DNA from: Carallia brachiata
Taxonomy: Eukaryota > Streptophyta > Magnoliopsida > Malpighiales > Rhizophoraceae
Assembly: GCA_021464245.1 (NCBI GenBank)
Contig: JADCRB010000032.1
Span: 1-64,000, forward strand
Length of the DNA stretch: 64,000 nucleotides
Direction: 5' to 3'
Below are positions 47,001 to 58,351 of this stretch, piece by piece. The notes beneath the pieces were generated by a model. The model had not been told where the DNA came from and ran no database searches. It saw only the letters and a list, made by a program, of their open reading frames with translations. Positions within the stretch are counted from its first letter, which is position 1. Each line of letters starts with the position of its first letter. A program made the position numbers and the translations under genes.

Positions 47001-48732
47001 CTAGATTATACATTAAAATTGTGGAGTTCCTACAAATTAACACCATTTATAATTTTTGTGTTTTCCCAAGTACAGTGGGTAAGTCCGATTTATTTTTGAG
47101 CCCTCCAATCCAAAGATGGAAGCCTACGGGAGTCCTGCTCCAGAAAGAAGGGAAGCAATAGTTCTTCACACTGTCACTAGAGCATAGCTCTACAAACCGG
47201 ACTGGATCGGTAATCGAATCAAAAAGAATGGTTTACTTAAAGTCAGGACGAATTAGATTTTCTCTTTTGAACTAGATAAAGAATTGAAGTGGAAAAAATT
47301 GCATGAAAATCTAGAGCATTAGTTTAGAAATCCGATCAATTGTTTCCAAACCTATAAAAATTATTTAGCTTCTATCCTGTTCGGTCCAACTATGGCTAAA
47401 CCTGAGCAAATTGAACCAATTAAAAATTTGATTAGAATTTAGACAATTTATTGGAATTTATTGAGTATTATGTAAAGTGTTGAAGTACTATATCTCGACC
47501 AAGTGAGTCAATAAATATTCATGAGCTCAAAATTTTGAAACTCTAGTTTGAGCGATGAATACTTGATAACAAAAATCTTCACCGATTTTGTTTATTCAAG
47601 CAATATAGGATTTGCGACATGCTGATTATTAGTATAAAATAACAATCCTACATCACTTGCGCAAACAATTGAAAATCAACCGAACCAATTCGCGTCTACG
47701 TAACATTCGAGTAGAGTGTAAAGAGGTGATGTGATTTTTGGAATGAATTAGTTGATTTATATTGGAAGTTAGTTTATCTTATGGGTTTATATTGGAAGTT
47801 AGTTTATCTTATGGGTTGTGATCTTATAGGTTTATTTGGTTTCATTTTATCACTCGAGGTGATGTTTTTTTTTTAATATGGGTTGTTATAGTGTGAGTGA
47901 TAATTTAATTAGTGATTTTGTGTGATTGTTTTTTTATATTAGTTTGATTTCAAGTCTTTATAACGTATTTTTGTTTTTTAATAAAAAAAAATTTATGTTA
48001 AGTATGAATTATTTGATTTTAAAATAATTAGAGATTGGATGAAAAAAAAATTTATTTAAATCTAACAATACTAAAATTATGGAACCACCTTATAAGAATA
48101 AGTAGGTAAATGGAGATGTCAATATTAAAAAGACCTATCTCACTCCAGGTATGAAAACCCTTTTGACTTATAAAATAGAAAATGATTTCATTTGATGGAA
48201 CGTACCGATAGGGCGACAAATTGGCAGGTAGTTGACGGCGGATCATCCAAAGGTTGGCTTTGGGTTTAACGGCATAGTCGCTCGTTTTACTTTTATCTGG
48301 TTTGCGGGGTCCGCACAAAACTCCTATTTTTTAATTACAAGAAAACCATTTATATTAAGTCTGACTCCCATTTTTAATATTTATATTAAGCTGACATTTT
48401 TATTTTTTAAAATTTAAAATGACTATTATTGGAGATGAAAATCAAGTAATATTTTTACGTATTTTTTTAATATTAATTAGGGTTTGAGTTTTTACGTTTA
48501 TACTCTTTCTATATTAAAAATATATAGTATGATCGTATTGTGATTTGGCTTGGAGAAAACCTATTTTAGATTTAATAATCGGTTCTTCTTATAAAAAAGA
48601 ATAAACGAGAACGTTAACGATCAAAAGACTACTCAATAATCTAATAATTACTATTATCGTAAGGTGATGTTTTTGCCTCTTGCACAAAGAAACAAAAATT
48701 TAAAATCGCTTGGTTTTCTTTTTGCTCTCTAG
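47001..48732. other. Spacer between the tandem gene copies
   Basis: No gene was seen. It holds a degenerate CCGGT-containing stretch (about 47195-47420) that may be a decayed relative of the CCGGTT MITEs. It also holds a 30-bp direct tandem repeat (47756-47785, 47786-47815) and AT-rich sequence. Confidence 0.4.
47756..47815 (+). repeat. 30-bp tandem repeat, two perfect units
   Basis: The unit starting TTTATATTGGAAGTTAGTTT occurs twice head to tail. Similar wording (GATTTATATTAGAATTTAGTT) occurs once at about 41550. Confidence 0.85.
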
Positions 48733-48783
48733 GGCCACGTAATTCATGTGAAGTTTGAGGGACATCTCTGGAAATTAGTGTAC

Positions 48784-48796
48784 ATTTATTTATAAC
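48784..48796 (+). promoter_or_regulatory. TATA box of duplicated gene copy 2
   Basis: ATTTATTTATAAC lies about 110 bases before the ATG at 48903, with a pyrimidine-rich (CT)n leader between. Position and wording match copy 1. Confidence 0.55.
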
Positions 48797-48902
48797 TCAC
48801 GCAATTTCGCTCTTTCAGCCGAGGCGCCCCTCTCTCTCCCACTCTCTCTGTCTCTCTCTCTCGATCTTTCATTTCGTTCTCTCAGTCTAATCTGCCTCTC
48901 TA

Positions 48903-51900
48903 ATGGCGAGCTGTTTCGCACCTTTATCAATCTCAGGTACTGGCTCACTCACTCACTTACTCACTCACTCGCACCTTTTCCCGGTTTCCTCTCATTCACT
49001 CGTGTGATTGTTTCCCCAGAAAAGTTAGCAAATTGCCAATAAATGCGATTAGGTATAAAAAAAAAACAAAAAGAAATCGGAAACGAACGTTTCTCGCCAT
49101 CTCTCGTTGCGGTCTATCTATCGCGTTGTCTGTGTGTTTTGTGTGCATGTTTGTTTCTGCGTGTGTTGAACTGTTCCTTTATCATTGCTTTTCATAAGCT
49201 GTTTGTTGATTTTGTTTCCACGCTTATTTTTAGGTTTAATTTCAACGAGTTGCCGACATGCAACAAAATTTAGTGTAGTTGAAATTTTCATGTGGTGTTT
49301 CTTTGATTATTATGATTGGATTGACACGTTTATCGAAACACACCGTCAATCTAATCTGACGACATCTAATTGTTTATTTGATTTTTTTTATAAATTTAAC
49401 ACATCTTTCACGATCCAAAGCACACCACTGCGTGCCACGGTTGAGTGCTCAAAAAATATTTTTGAATTTTTTTTGTATAAATGTTATAGGTAATTATTCA
49501 ATTTCATAAAAATTGTAGAAAACCTTTGTACTAAATTATTGACGACAATCTGCTGCATTTGTATTAATGAAGGTGAAAATTATTATGCTTGTAAGTGCTG
49601 CATCTCTGATGTTGAAATTGTTTATGTTTTAAATCGAAGTAGTTTCTTGTTATTTTATATGTTTGTAGCCCTTAAACTGGTGCTTAAAGGAGAGTGTTAT
49701 TGGTTTAGGATGTACTAAATAGCTTATCACATGTTAACTTTGAGGACTTTGTCAATTTTTTGTTGATTAAGCGTGCTATAAGATTGCTTAAAATATATAT
49801 AAAGCAATGAAATTTCCGAGCAAACGAAAGAGTGAAAATTAAGTTTTTTTTTTTTTTTAACCTAAATTTTGTACTGCTTACTAGACAATACTTTACATAA
49901 TTGTTCTTTGTTTTGGTTTTTTGGTACTGCATTGCATCATTCACCTTAGTGTGATTTGCACAAATGTTAAGTTGAAACTATAGATTAATATCTAAAAAGG
50001 ATTGCTAGGTATCAGATCTGCGACTATTCTTCTGCTGGTTGACATACAGGTTTTGAAAGACGGATTGCTAGCTCTTTGTTGAGTTTTTATTATGCAAATA
50101 TGCCTTTTTCTCTTTTCAACTTCTAATTTGGTTTTTGGAGGAGAAATCATGGCACTGCTTTATTTGGGTTTAGGTGGATCTCATCTCAAGCCACGTGAGC
50201 TTTGGTCTGCAAAGACAAATTCAATCGTGGGAACACCGATACTGGCTGTTCAAAGGAAGTCAAAGCCAGTCGCTACCGGCCGCAGGTTGTCAGTATGTGC
50301 AGAATACCGGTATGTTGTACTATATATTGTTGTTTTTGAAAGGCATGCAAAGAAATCTATGCAAATGATGAGAAGCCATGAGAGTGGAATATAAGATGCA
50401 TCAATTTTTGCTAGTGGCTTTGACATTCTTAGTCATTTGATCTGCTCATCATGTGATGCATATGATGGGTGCATTTGACCCTTCCCCAGACTCCCCACTG
50501 TGGGAGTCTCGTGCACTAAGACATCCTTTTAAGGTCCTTTTTTTGAGGCTGAACTTTTCATTTTCTGTTTTCAAGTAGGCTGCTTGGTCGTTCTAATTGG
50601 TCTAGACAAACAATTTGTAGTTGTGAAACTTGAGAAGGCAAACGATGACATGTGCCTTTGATCTACACACTTAGATAGAGAATGCATGCAGGAAATTGTT
50701 ACAATATAAATTCCACGAATAATCTATCTCTATCAAAGCCTTGTGACCAATGAAGTTGAACTGGATCAAGGCAATAGTGTGGTTAAATCCAAAAGCTTAG
50801 TAGCTTTCTCTCCTTTTACTTCTCCTTTTGGGAATTTTTATTGTTTTAGTGTCATAATTTATAATGTGTTATCCTACTTGTGTAGGATCTTAGTTCCAAT
50901 TTTCTTAAAGGAGTGTTTGATTATATATAATCTGTCCAACCGTACCACTTTGTGGCAATTCCAACAAAGTTTTTCTTAGAGGAGTCAAGTCGCCTGTATT
51001 GTCTATTGACTATTTTCAGATTTATACTATCTTAGGTATTTTAAGTATCCATCAAATCAGTTCTTTGCTCATCCGATTTTGAACATGCAAGCATCTTCAC
51101 TTCTGTGCTCTCTCATTTGCAGGGACGGTGGCAGTGGTGGTGCCGGTGATTTCGTTGCTGGCTTTCTATTGGGAGGTGCAGTATGTGGAACCTTAGCTTA
51201 TATTTTTGCTCCTCAGGTAATTAGATATGTTAACCTTTAATAATTCCCGGGAATATCTCTGCAATTCCATCAATGAGCTTGAAAGGCTCACGGTTGAGTG
51301 TACGACAATTCTAGCAAACAATATTTCATACATCATGCAACAGTTGACACCACCATAGGATGCCAGTATAAATGATATGTTTAGATTATGTGGTTTGCCA
51401 TTCAGTGTATTTGTAGTCTCAGGTCTCTAGCCACTTGTGCATTTGTAACGGAGAAGGCAAATCTTAGAATTACTTGTGCATCTGCTGTGCTGTTTATCAG
51501 CAATCTCCCTTCTTCCATTCTGTTAATGTGGACAAGTGAATTGCCTTTCAGTTGATTAATCATCATGCCTTTCACTATTAAACTCCATCTTTCTCTTGTG
51601 GGCCTGTGCTTGGGGTTAAGGGTTTCCATCCCTTCATTAGCTAACCGATTCGAGTTATACGAACATTTTCTTATTTTGTCATGTAAAGCTGTGTTATCAA
51701 CTTCTCCCCATAACCAATGGTTCGTTATTGCTGAAGTTTGTACATAAAAAAAAGGAATTGAATCTCGGCCTTGTTCAATCTGCTGTTTTTTTTATGGAGG
51801 CATTAGTCTGTCCTTTCTTGCTTTGTGCTTGAAAGATGTTATTTATCTTATGTAGTTGTCTTGAACTTCCAATGAGATAAGTTACTTGTTTCCTTTCTCT

Positions 51901-52234
51901 GGCACTGATCATTTTAGATAAGAAGATCCTTGCTAAATGAAGATGAATATGGGTTTCGGAAGGCTAAGCGACCCATATATTATGGTGGAGGTTTGGAGGT
52001 AATAAACCTATCTAATTACTTCGCAGCATTTTGTCTTCTGGTTGAAATCTTATGGTGCATTGGTATAATTCCACTCTTCTTTTACATAAAAAGCAGAAGA
52101 CCAGGGAAACCTTGAATGCTAAAATCAGCCAACTCAATTCTGCTATTGACAATGTGTCTACACGTTTAAGAGGTGGGAATAGTTCACCTCCTGCTCCTGT
52201 TGAAATTGACCCGGAGGTAGGAGCTACCGTGTAA
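48903..52234 (+). CDS. Plastid inner-envelope protein, At1g42960-like (intact copy)
   Basis: Five exons, 48903-48936, 50174-50309, 51123-51216, 51918-51998 and 52097-52234, splice in phase to 160 residues. The relative At1g42960, about the same size, is described as a chloroplast inner-membrane protein of unknown function. The N-terminus is Ser/Thr/Lys/Arg-rich with few acidic residues, like a plastid transit peptide. Exon 3 encodes a Gly-rich hydrophobic span (DFVAGFLLGGAVCGTLAYIF), likely one membrane helix. Exon 4 holds SLLNEDEYGFRKAKRPIYY. Exon 5 encodes a predicted helix (TRETLNAKISQLNSAIDNVS) and a short acidic tail. The layout resembles small YtxH-like membrane-anchored proteins, but no function can be given. 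The 34-base first exon is conserved with the frameshifted upstream copy. Confidence 0.88.
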
Positions 52235-53000
52235 GACTCGTCTCTGCTTGCCATTGCAATCTTTGAGAAGACCTGGTGTTTGAAGATCAGATGAGCGTTG
52301 TAAGCATCATTGAGACTTTCATTACTGACCTTTTCTGTTGATTTCAGAAAATAAATTTAGCGAATGCCTCCTATCTTGACATGTTTAAGTAGCTAATGCA
52401 TTCCAGATTTGCCCATTTTCGCCAGGGAGGCTAAAGTCTTTGCCAATGGCTATATGTGTAAGGTTGCTTTCCAATTTTAGCACTTGTCGTCGCTGTTAGT
52501 TGCATATGTGTATCTCCATTGATATATCGTATTTTTGCAACTTGATATCGAGCTTCAACTGAATATGCTACTGGATCTTAAATAGCCGTGATGGAATCCC
52601 ATTGAATTGGTTTCTCCAAAATCCCGTAAAAAAATGTTTATCCATTCTCTTGTTTTACGATCCATAGTATATTTCGGTGTTTGTAAACTATGAAGTAAGC
52701 TTGCATTCTTTTCTAGGAAGTATGCTTGGAAAAGAAAACAGGGATTTGATACGGTTTCCATAAACGACTCTTTTTTTTTTCTATAAACGAGTCATTAGTT
52801 GGTTGAGATGGAATCCCAGTCACAAACACACCTGGAAAAGCCTTATGTCTTCTAACTCTGACCTGGTTGCTTCCAAGAAATTAGTTGCTTAACAGTTAAA
52901 ATGTATACTTCAGAATTGAACACTAATTTCCAACTGAATTTTTGAGACATGATTGGAATTTTAGGTAACATAGAAAGAGGCAGCTCTCAACGTAGAAATT

Positions 53001-53663
53001 AGTTGCTCTCAATGTATAAGGTAATGATCGAGCACAATTCATAAGAATGACCAAGCTAAATGAAATAGGCATGAGGAAATGATCAATGCTTCTTCACTTC
53101 AAGGTGAGATAAGGAAAGTAGATAAGAATGGAGGCAAAGAAATGTTTCCTTTTCGACATGAGCAAAGGATGAGAGCTTTTAGGAATGCAAATAAAAAAGT
53201 TAAATATAATTTATAAATATTTATGGGATTTTGGAGTTGCTTTTCTAGTGTGAACTTTTGTGAACTATTAGATGCATATAGATTATTCATTTTGCAAAAA
53301 AAAAAAACCCTTTCATATCTTTTCAAAAAGATTTATGTGTGACTAATATATTCAATCCTTTGATAATGATCCTTAGTATATGCATATTAGAAAGTACTTG
53401 ATTTTATCAATGTTTGGACAGGGGTTGGTTAAATGAAAACGTAATAATTAGACAAGATCAGCTCCAAGTAGCATGTGTAATTCAATAACTAATATACTCG
53501 TAATATATATAATTTTTTTCTTGTTGAAAGAAAAAGTATATTATATGCATGTCAGACTTCTGAATACTGGAGTTTCAGATCAAAAAAAAAAATGCATATC
53601 AATTATAAGTGAGACTAGATGTTTTTTGAACAAAGTGAGATTGAATTAGACTATGCATATAAT
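53001..53663. other. Spacer, nothing recognised
   Basis: This is AT-rich sequence with short A-tracts and no gene or clear repeat. It separates the second duplicate from a CCGGTT MITE. Confidence 0.4.
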
Positions 53664-53671
53664 GATTATAT

Positions 53672-54128
53672 CACTGTTGTCAGAATCGGATCGGACCGGC
53701 CTGTCGGACCGGTTGAACCGGGGACCGGCCGGTGGTCCGGGCCGGTTTTGGTAAATTTTGAAGGGTGACTCGAACCGGAAAAAACCGGGCAAGAACCGGT
53801 CAAAACCGGTGAAAACCGGACCGGTTGAACAGGTCCAATAAAATTAAAAAATTTATAAATTACAATTTGACCCCAAATGTTATTTAAATTATAATTTAAG
53901 TATTAACTTTAATTTAAAAGTTCAATTTAGTCCTAAATCTATTAAAAATTTTAATTTCATCCTTAAAATTAGAAAAATTAATATTTAATCACTATTTATA
54001 AATATTATTTTTATAATTACTTTTATACACATATATATTATTAAATACCGGTTCGACCGGTTCAACCGGTTGAACCTTGACTCACTAATGTTTTCGGTTC
54101 GATGACCGGTCCGGTTCTGATAACTTTG
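53672..54128. mobile_element. CCGGTT-rich hAT-type MITE, copy 2, perfect 8-bp TSD
   Basis: The ends are CACTGTTGTCAGAATCGG and (complemented) CAAAGTTATCAGAACCGG. GATTATAT flanks it at 53664-53671 and 54129-54136. The subterminal regions carry many CCGG, ACCGGT and GAACCGG blocks. The AT-rich core has the same strings as copy 1 in inverted order (TTCAATTTAGTCCTAAAT, AAATTATAATTTAAG). Confidence 0.85.
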
Positions 54129-54136
54129 GATTATAT

Positions 54137-55311
54137 ATGTACATTTAAAATTTATATAACGTCTAAATAAATAATAAAAAAAGAAAAAAAATTTACACAA
54201 GAAACTCGATCAAAAACCATCAAGATAAAAAAATTAAGGGTAAAAAGCTTTAAATTTTTTTTTATTAAAAAAATTATTGTATTAATTCATACAAAATTTA
54301 TACATAAATTTAACACAAAAATACCAAAATAAACTACACAAAATAAGAATACACGATAACAAAAGCGTCCAACAAACAGCAACAACATGCAAAAAACCTC
54401 AATTGGAACCGCAACATGTAGCTGCTTTTTAAATTAAAATGACAAACTTACAATTTTTTTTTTTCCTTTTCCAAAGTAGCCCCCGTCAAGTTTTCGCCGT
54501 CGACTTATTTGGTCATTTTCCGTCATTTGGACCGCCAGTCACCCAACAACACGTCAGGTCAGCAAAAGTTTGCTTATTCACCTGCCACATCATCAAACTT
54601 AGATGAGGTGGCATTTTTATTTTTTTTCTTTTGTTAATTTCTTGGATAGAAAAGATAGGTGGATGAAATTTGGCGTAGGAAGAATAAATATAAATTTTTT
54701 TTATATAATCGATTGAATTATTTGTGTAACAAAATATTAAATTATTATAATAAAATTTAAAAGTATTTTTTCATATATTTTTTTGTTATAGAAAGTAAAC
54801 GTCTTATTGCACAAATAAATTAGTTAGTTGTACAAAAAAAAATTTTTATTTGTATTCCGTTCACCAAATCTCATCTACGTAATAGTACTGTTTATTAAAA
54901 AGAAACCAAATAATTTATAATAATATGAAATAATTATAAAATTAAAATAAGTATATAATTTATTTTTCGTCTCAAAAAAAAAAAAAATTTATTTTACATA
55001 AACCCTGTTTATCCCTTTTCTGTTCCTGCCCTGCTGAGTACTGGCTCTCTCTCGCTCTTCCTCTCGGATGATCTAAGCGATCCAAAGCTGCACAGCACAG
55101 ACTCGAGCAAAGCAAAAGTCAGATCTCATTCCGCCCGAGAAAATACAACCTCAAAAATTTTCTTCGCGTTTCTCTCGCTCCAAACAGAAAGAGTGAGGCA
55201 GTGGAGCGGCTTCGAAGGAGAAATTCCTTCGTTCGACCCCTCTCTTTTTTTCGCTGCCTTCCTATTTTTGACGAATACGAACAATTTCTTTGACACCAAC
55301 CATTGCTAAAA
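54137..55311. other. Spacer and maturase 5' region
   Basis: No gene was seen. It contains a repeat-like segment at 54475-54615 (CCGTCATTTGGACCG, GCCACATCATC, GATGAGGTGGC) of the kind found in plant repeats. It also contains a MITE candidate at 54658-54878. The last 300 bases (55010-55311) have CT-rich blocks and are probably the maturase leader. Confidence 0.4.
54658..54878. mobile_element. MITE-like inverted repeat
   Basis: The left end (GGTGGATGAAATTTGGCG) and the complement of the right end (GTAGATGAGATTTGGTGAAC) form a TIR that continues into T/A tracts. The inner part has TTGTGTAACAAAA and TTATTGCACAAATAA, like the TTGTGCAACAAG blocks of the element at 189-409. No TSD was found. Confidence 0.5.
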
Positions 55312-58300
55312 ATGTGGCCTGTAAAATTCCCAAGTTTTTGCAAAGTTTGCTTGGTGAGATGTGCGATGTTGCAGAGCATCGATAATAATCCCCTCAGAAG
55401 ATCCAATTCTTTGTTTCATATTTCTGCCGGAATAGGTAATTTACTATGTTCTTGATTTTTCTGTCACAATTCTGTCGCCTTATTCCATCCTGTCACTGTC
55501 AGCATTAAATTAAATCTGTTTTGAGTTTCAATTTTTTTTGTTTTTAATGTCGCTGCGTGGGGCGTATCATAGCTGATTCAGCAATAGGGATGGTTGTTAC
55601 CCAACATGTAAATGGAACTTCCTGCGATTTGAATTTGAGCACCACTTTGCCTCGCTTAAGTAGCACGAAAGTAGCAACACAGTCCCACCCAACGATATCT
55701 AATAATTTATCTGTTTTTATTGTTTTAGTTTTATTTTTATGAATTCAATCATTTAATGATTCATATAACTTTGAAGCTCTTTGAAGCTGCTTATGTATGT
55801 CTCTACTTCTGTTGTATAGCTGTCATTTTTACCGTTTTTAATGGAGTATGTATACCTTGCATCAGGAACATGTAGTGAACGATTGCAGGCACGCATAGAT
55901 TATTCGGCGGTTACAGCTGTAAGTGATAACATTGATAAACGTGATGGGAAAATGACATTGGCAGAAAACTTAGCTCGTCTTGTAGAAGAACCATCCAAGC
56001 CCGATGAGAGAAGACCAAACAGCCATGTGGAACGCAAAAGGTCATCTACAGCACGAGTCCAAGCTTGTTCATATTATTCGCCGGTAACAGCTGCATGTGA
56101 TGACATTGGTAAACATTATGGAAAAATGACGTTGGCAGAAAACTTAGCCTCTCTTGTAGAAGAATCTTCCAAACCAGATGACAGAAGACCAAAGAGTCGT
56201 ATGGAGCTCAAAAGGTCTTTTGAGCTCCGCATAAAGAAGAGGGTCAAGGAGCACTATATGAATGGGAAGTTTGAAAATCTAATGATGAATGTTGTGGCAA
56301 ATCCACTAACTCTTCAGGATGCTTATAACTGTATTTTGCTCAACTCAAATGTTGATATTTCATCGGCTAATGACAATTTGTCATTTACATCCTTGGCAGA
56401 AGAGCTCTCCAGTGGGAGTTTTGACATCAGTGCAAATACTTTCACTGTTTCAACCAAGGGAGTAAATAAAGAAACCCTTGTCCTTCCCAAGCTGAAACTG
56501 AGGGTCATCCAAGAAGCCATTAGAATAGTTCTGGAGGTTGTTTATAAGCCTCAGTTTTCTAAGATATCTCATGGTTGCCGAAGTGGGAGAGGACACCATA
56601 CGGCATTAAAATATATCAGCAAACAGATATCTAATCCTGACTGGTGGTTCACATTGACCATAAGCAAAAATTTGGACGCAGTTGTCCTTGATAAACTTAT
56701 CTCTGTAATGGAGGAGAGGATAGAAGATCCTTGCTTATACAATTTAATTCGAGGCATGTATGATGCTCATGCAATCAATATGGTGTTTGGGGATTTTCCA
56801 AAAGGCCACGGACTCCCACAGGAGGGGGTATTATCTCCTATTCTAATGAACATATACCTTGATGTCTTTGACCGTGAGTTTCTTAGGCTTTCAATGAGAT
56901 ATGAAGCTCTTGATCCGGGAATGCGCAGCGGTGGTGTTCAATCACATTCGAAGTTGCGCAGCTGGTTTAGGAAACAGCTACGAGGAAGTGATGCTGAAAA
57001 ATGCGAAGAAGAAAATTCTGGTCCCAGAATCCATTGTTGTCGCTTCATGGATGAGTTATTTTTTGCAGTGTCTGGATCCCAAGATATTGCCCTTGATTTT
57101 AAGTCTGAGATTGCAAACTACTTGCAGAATTCTTTACACTTGGATGTTGGCAGTCAAACAGATATTTTACCCTGTGCAGGGCCTCAAGCAATCCGCTTTT
57201 TGGGAATTTTAGTTAAAAGAACTCTGAAAGAAGGTCCTGCTGTAAAGGCTGTTCACAAGCTAAAGGACAAAGTGAATTTATTTCTTTCACACAAACAAGA
57301 GGCTTGGGATGTTGGGACTGTAAGAATTGGGAAAAAGTGGTTAGGACATGGTTTAAAGAAGGTGAAAGAGTCAGAAATCAAGCATTTAGCTGATAACAGC
57401 TCTCTTTTGAGCCAAATATCAAGTTTTCGCAAAGATGGAATGAAAACTGATCATTGGTACAAGCATTTGCTTAAGATTTGGATGCATGATGCTGACGTCA
57501 GACTAGCTGAGAGCGAAGATGAAATCTTGACCAAGTGTGTTGTCGAGCCAGCACTTCCAAAAGATTTAAGAAACTCCTTTTATGAATTTCAAAAGCTTGC
57601 AGAAGAATATGTTTGTTCTGAGACAGCTACTACTAATGCTCTTTTGCCAAATTCGAACACCTACACTGAAAGAATAACTAAAATAATTGCTCCTATTAAT
57701 ACCATAAAAAAGCGCCTGTTACGATATGGAATGATCACATCCAAAGGAAACACCTGCATGTCACGTCTACTTATTTTGCAAGATGATATTGAGATAATTT
57801 ACTGGTTTTCAGGTATTGTCAACCGCTGGCGCAGATGGTATGCAGATTGTGACAATTTTGATGACATAAAGCTCATAATTAGGGATCACATTAGGCAATC
57901 GTGCATTCGTACATTAGCAGCAAAGTATCGGATTCATGAAAGCAAGATAGAGAAAAAGTTTGATTATGAACTAAGCAGAATCCCTTATTCCCTAGAGACT
58001 GAGCAAAAGATTGAAAATGAGACGACATCAATCTCCCTAGCTTTTGATAATGATGAGGCCTTGATGTATGGAATTTCAAATAGTGGCTTATGTTTGCTGT
58101 CATTAGCAAGAATGGTAAGCCAGTCACGGCCTTGCCACTGTTTTGTGATGGGGTGCTCTGCTGTCGCTCCAAGCGTTTATACTCTTCATGTAATGGAGAG
58201 ACAGAAGTTTCCAGTCTGGAAAACAGGATTTCCATCTTCTATTCATCCCAGCTTGAATAGAAGACGCATTGGGTTATGTAAGCAACATTTGAAGGACATA

Positions 58301-58351
58301 TATGCTGGGAATATATCACTTCAGTCCATTGATTTCAGTTCATGGAAATGA
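55312..58351 (+). CDS. Nuclear-encoded group II intron maturase, type II (nMAT3/nMAT4-like)
   Basis: Organellar splicing factor descended from a group II intron-encoded protein; the type II relatives in Arabidopsis splice mitochondrial introns such as those of nad1. Exons 55312-55435 and 55866-58351 join in phase to 869 residues. I prefer this to the internal ATG at 55841 because exon 1 adds a basic, Cys/Phe-rich leader fitting an organellar presequence, and the intron has GT-AG borders. RT-like domain about 250-480 (HGCRSGRGHHTALKYI, GLPQEGVLSPILMNIYLD). The catalytic YADD box reads FMDE near 433, so reverse transcriptase activity is probably lost. Maturase X domain about 600-720 (YWFSGIVNRWRRWY). 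The C-terminal endonuclease-like part with Cys/His (MGCSAVAP, RIGLCKQHLKD) ends DFSSWK. A 58-residue tandem duplication lies at about 45-160. Which nMAT it is cannot be decided. Confidence 0.88.
55875..56222 (+). repeat. 174-bp in-frame tandem duplication in the maturase gene
   Basis: TATTCGGCGG at 55901 recurs as TATTCGCCGG at 56075, 174 bases (58 codons) on, and the similarity runs through the unit. The two protein copies share GKMTLAENLA and LVEE-SKPD-RRP and both end in a KRS. Borders are approximate. Divergence is visible at many third positions, so it is not a recent or assembly-made duplication. Confidence 0.85.

Larger units (their letters stand above)
48733..53000 (+). repeat. Tandem segmental duplication, copy 2
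   Basis: This is the downstream unit of the duplication described at 42548-47000. It carries the intact gene copy. It lacks the SINE present at 46808 in copy 1. Confidence 0.85.

Noticed and set aside
55557..55742. Alternative first exon for the maturase (MGRIIADSAIGM...)
   Set aside because: It lies inside the intron 55436-55865 and does not join the main frame; the basic leader at 55312 fits better.
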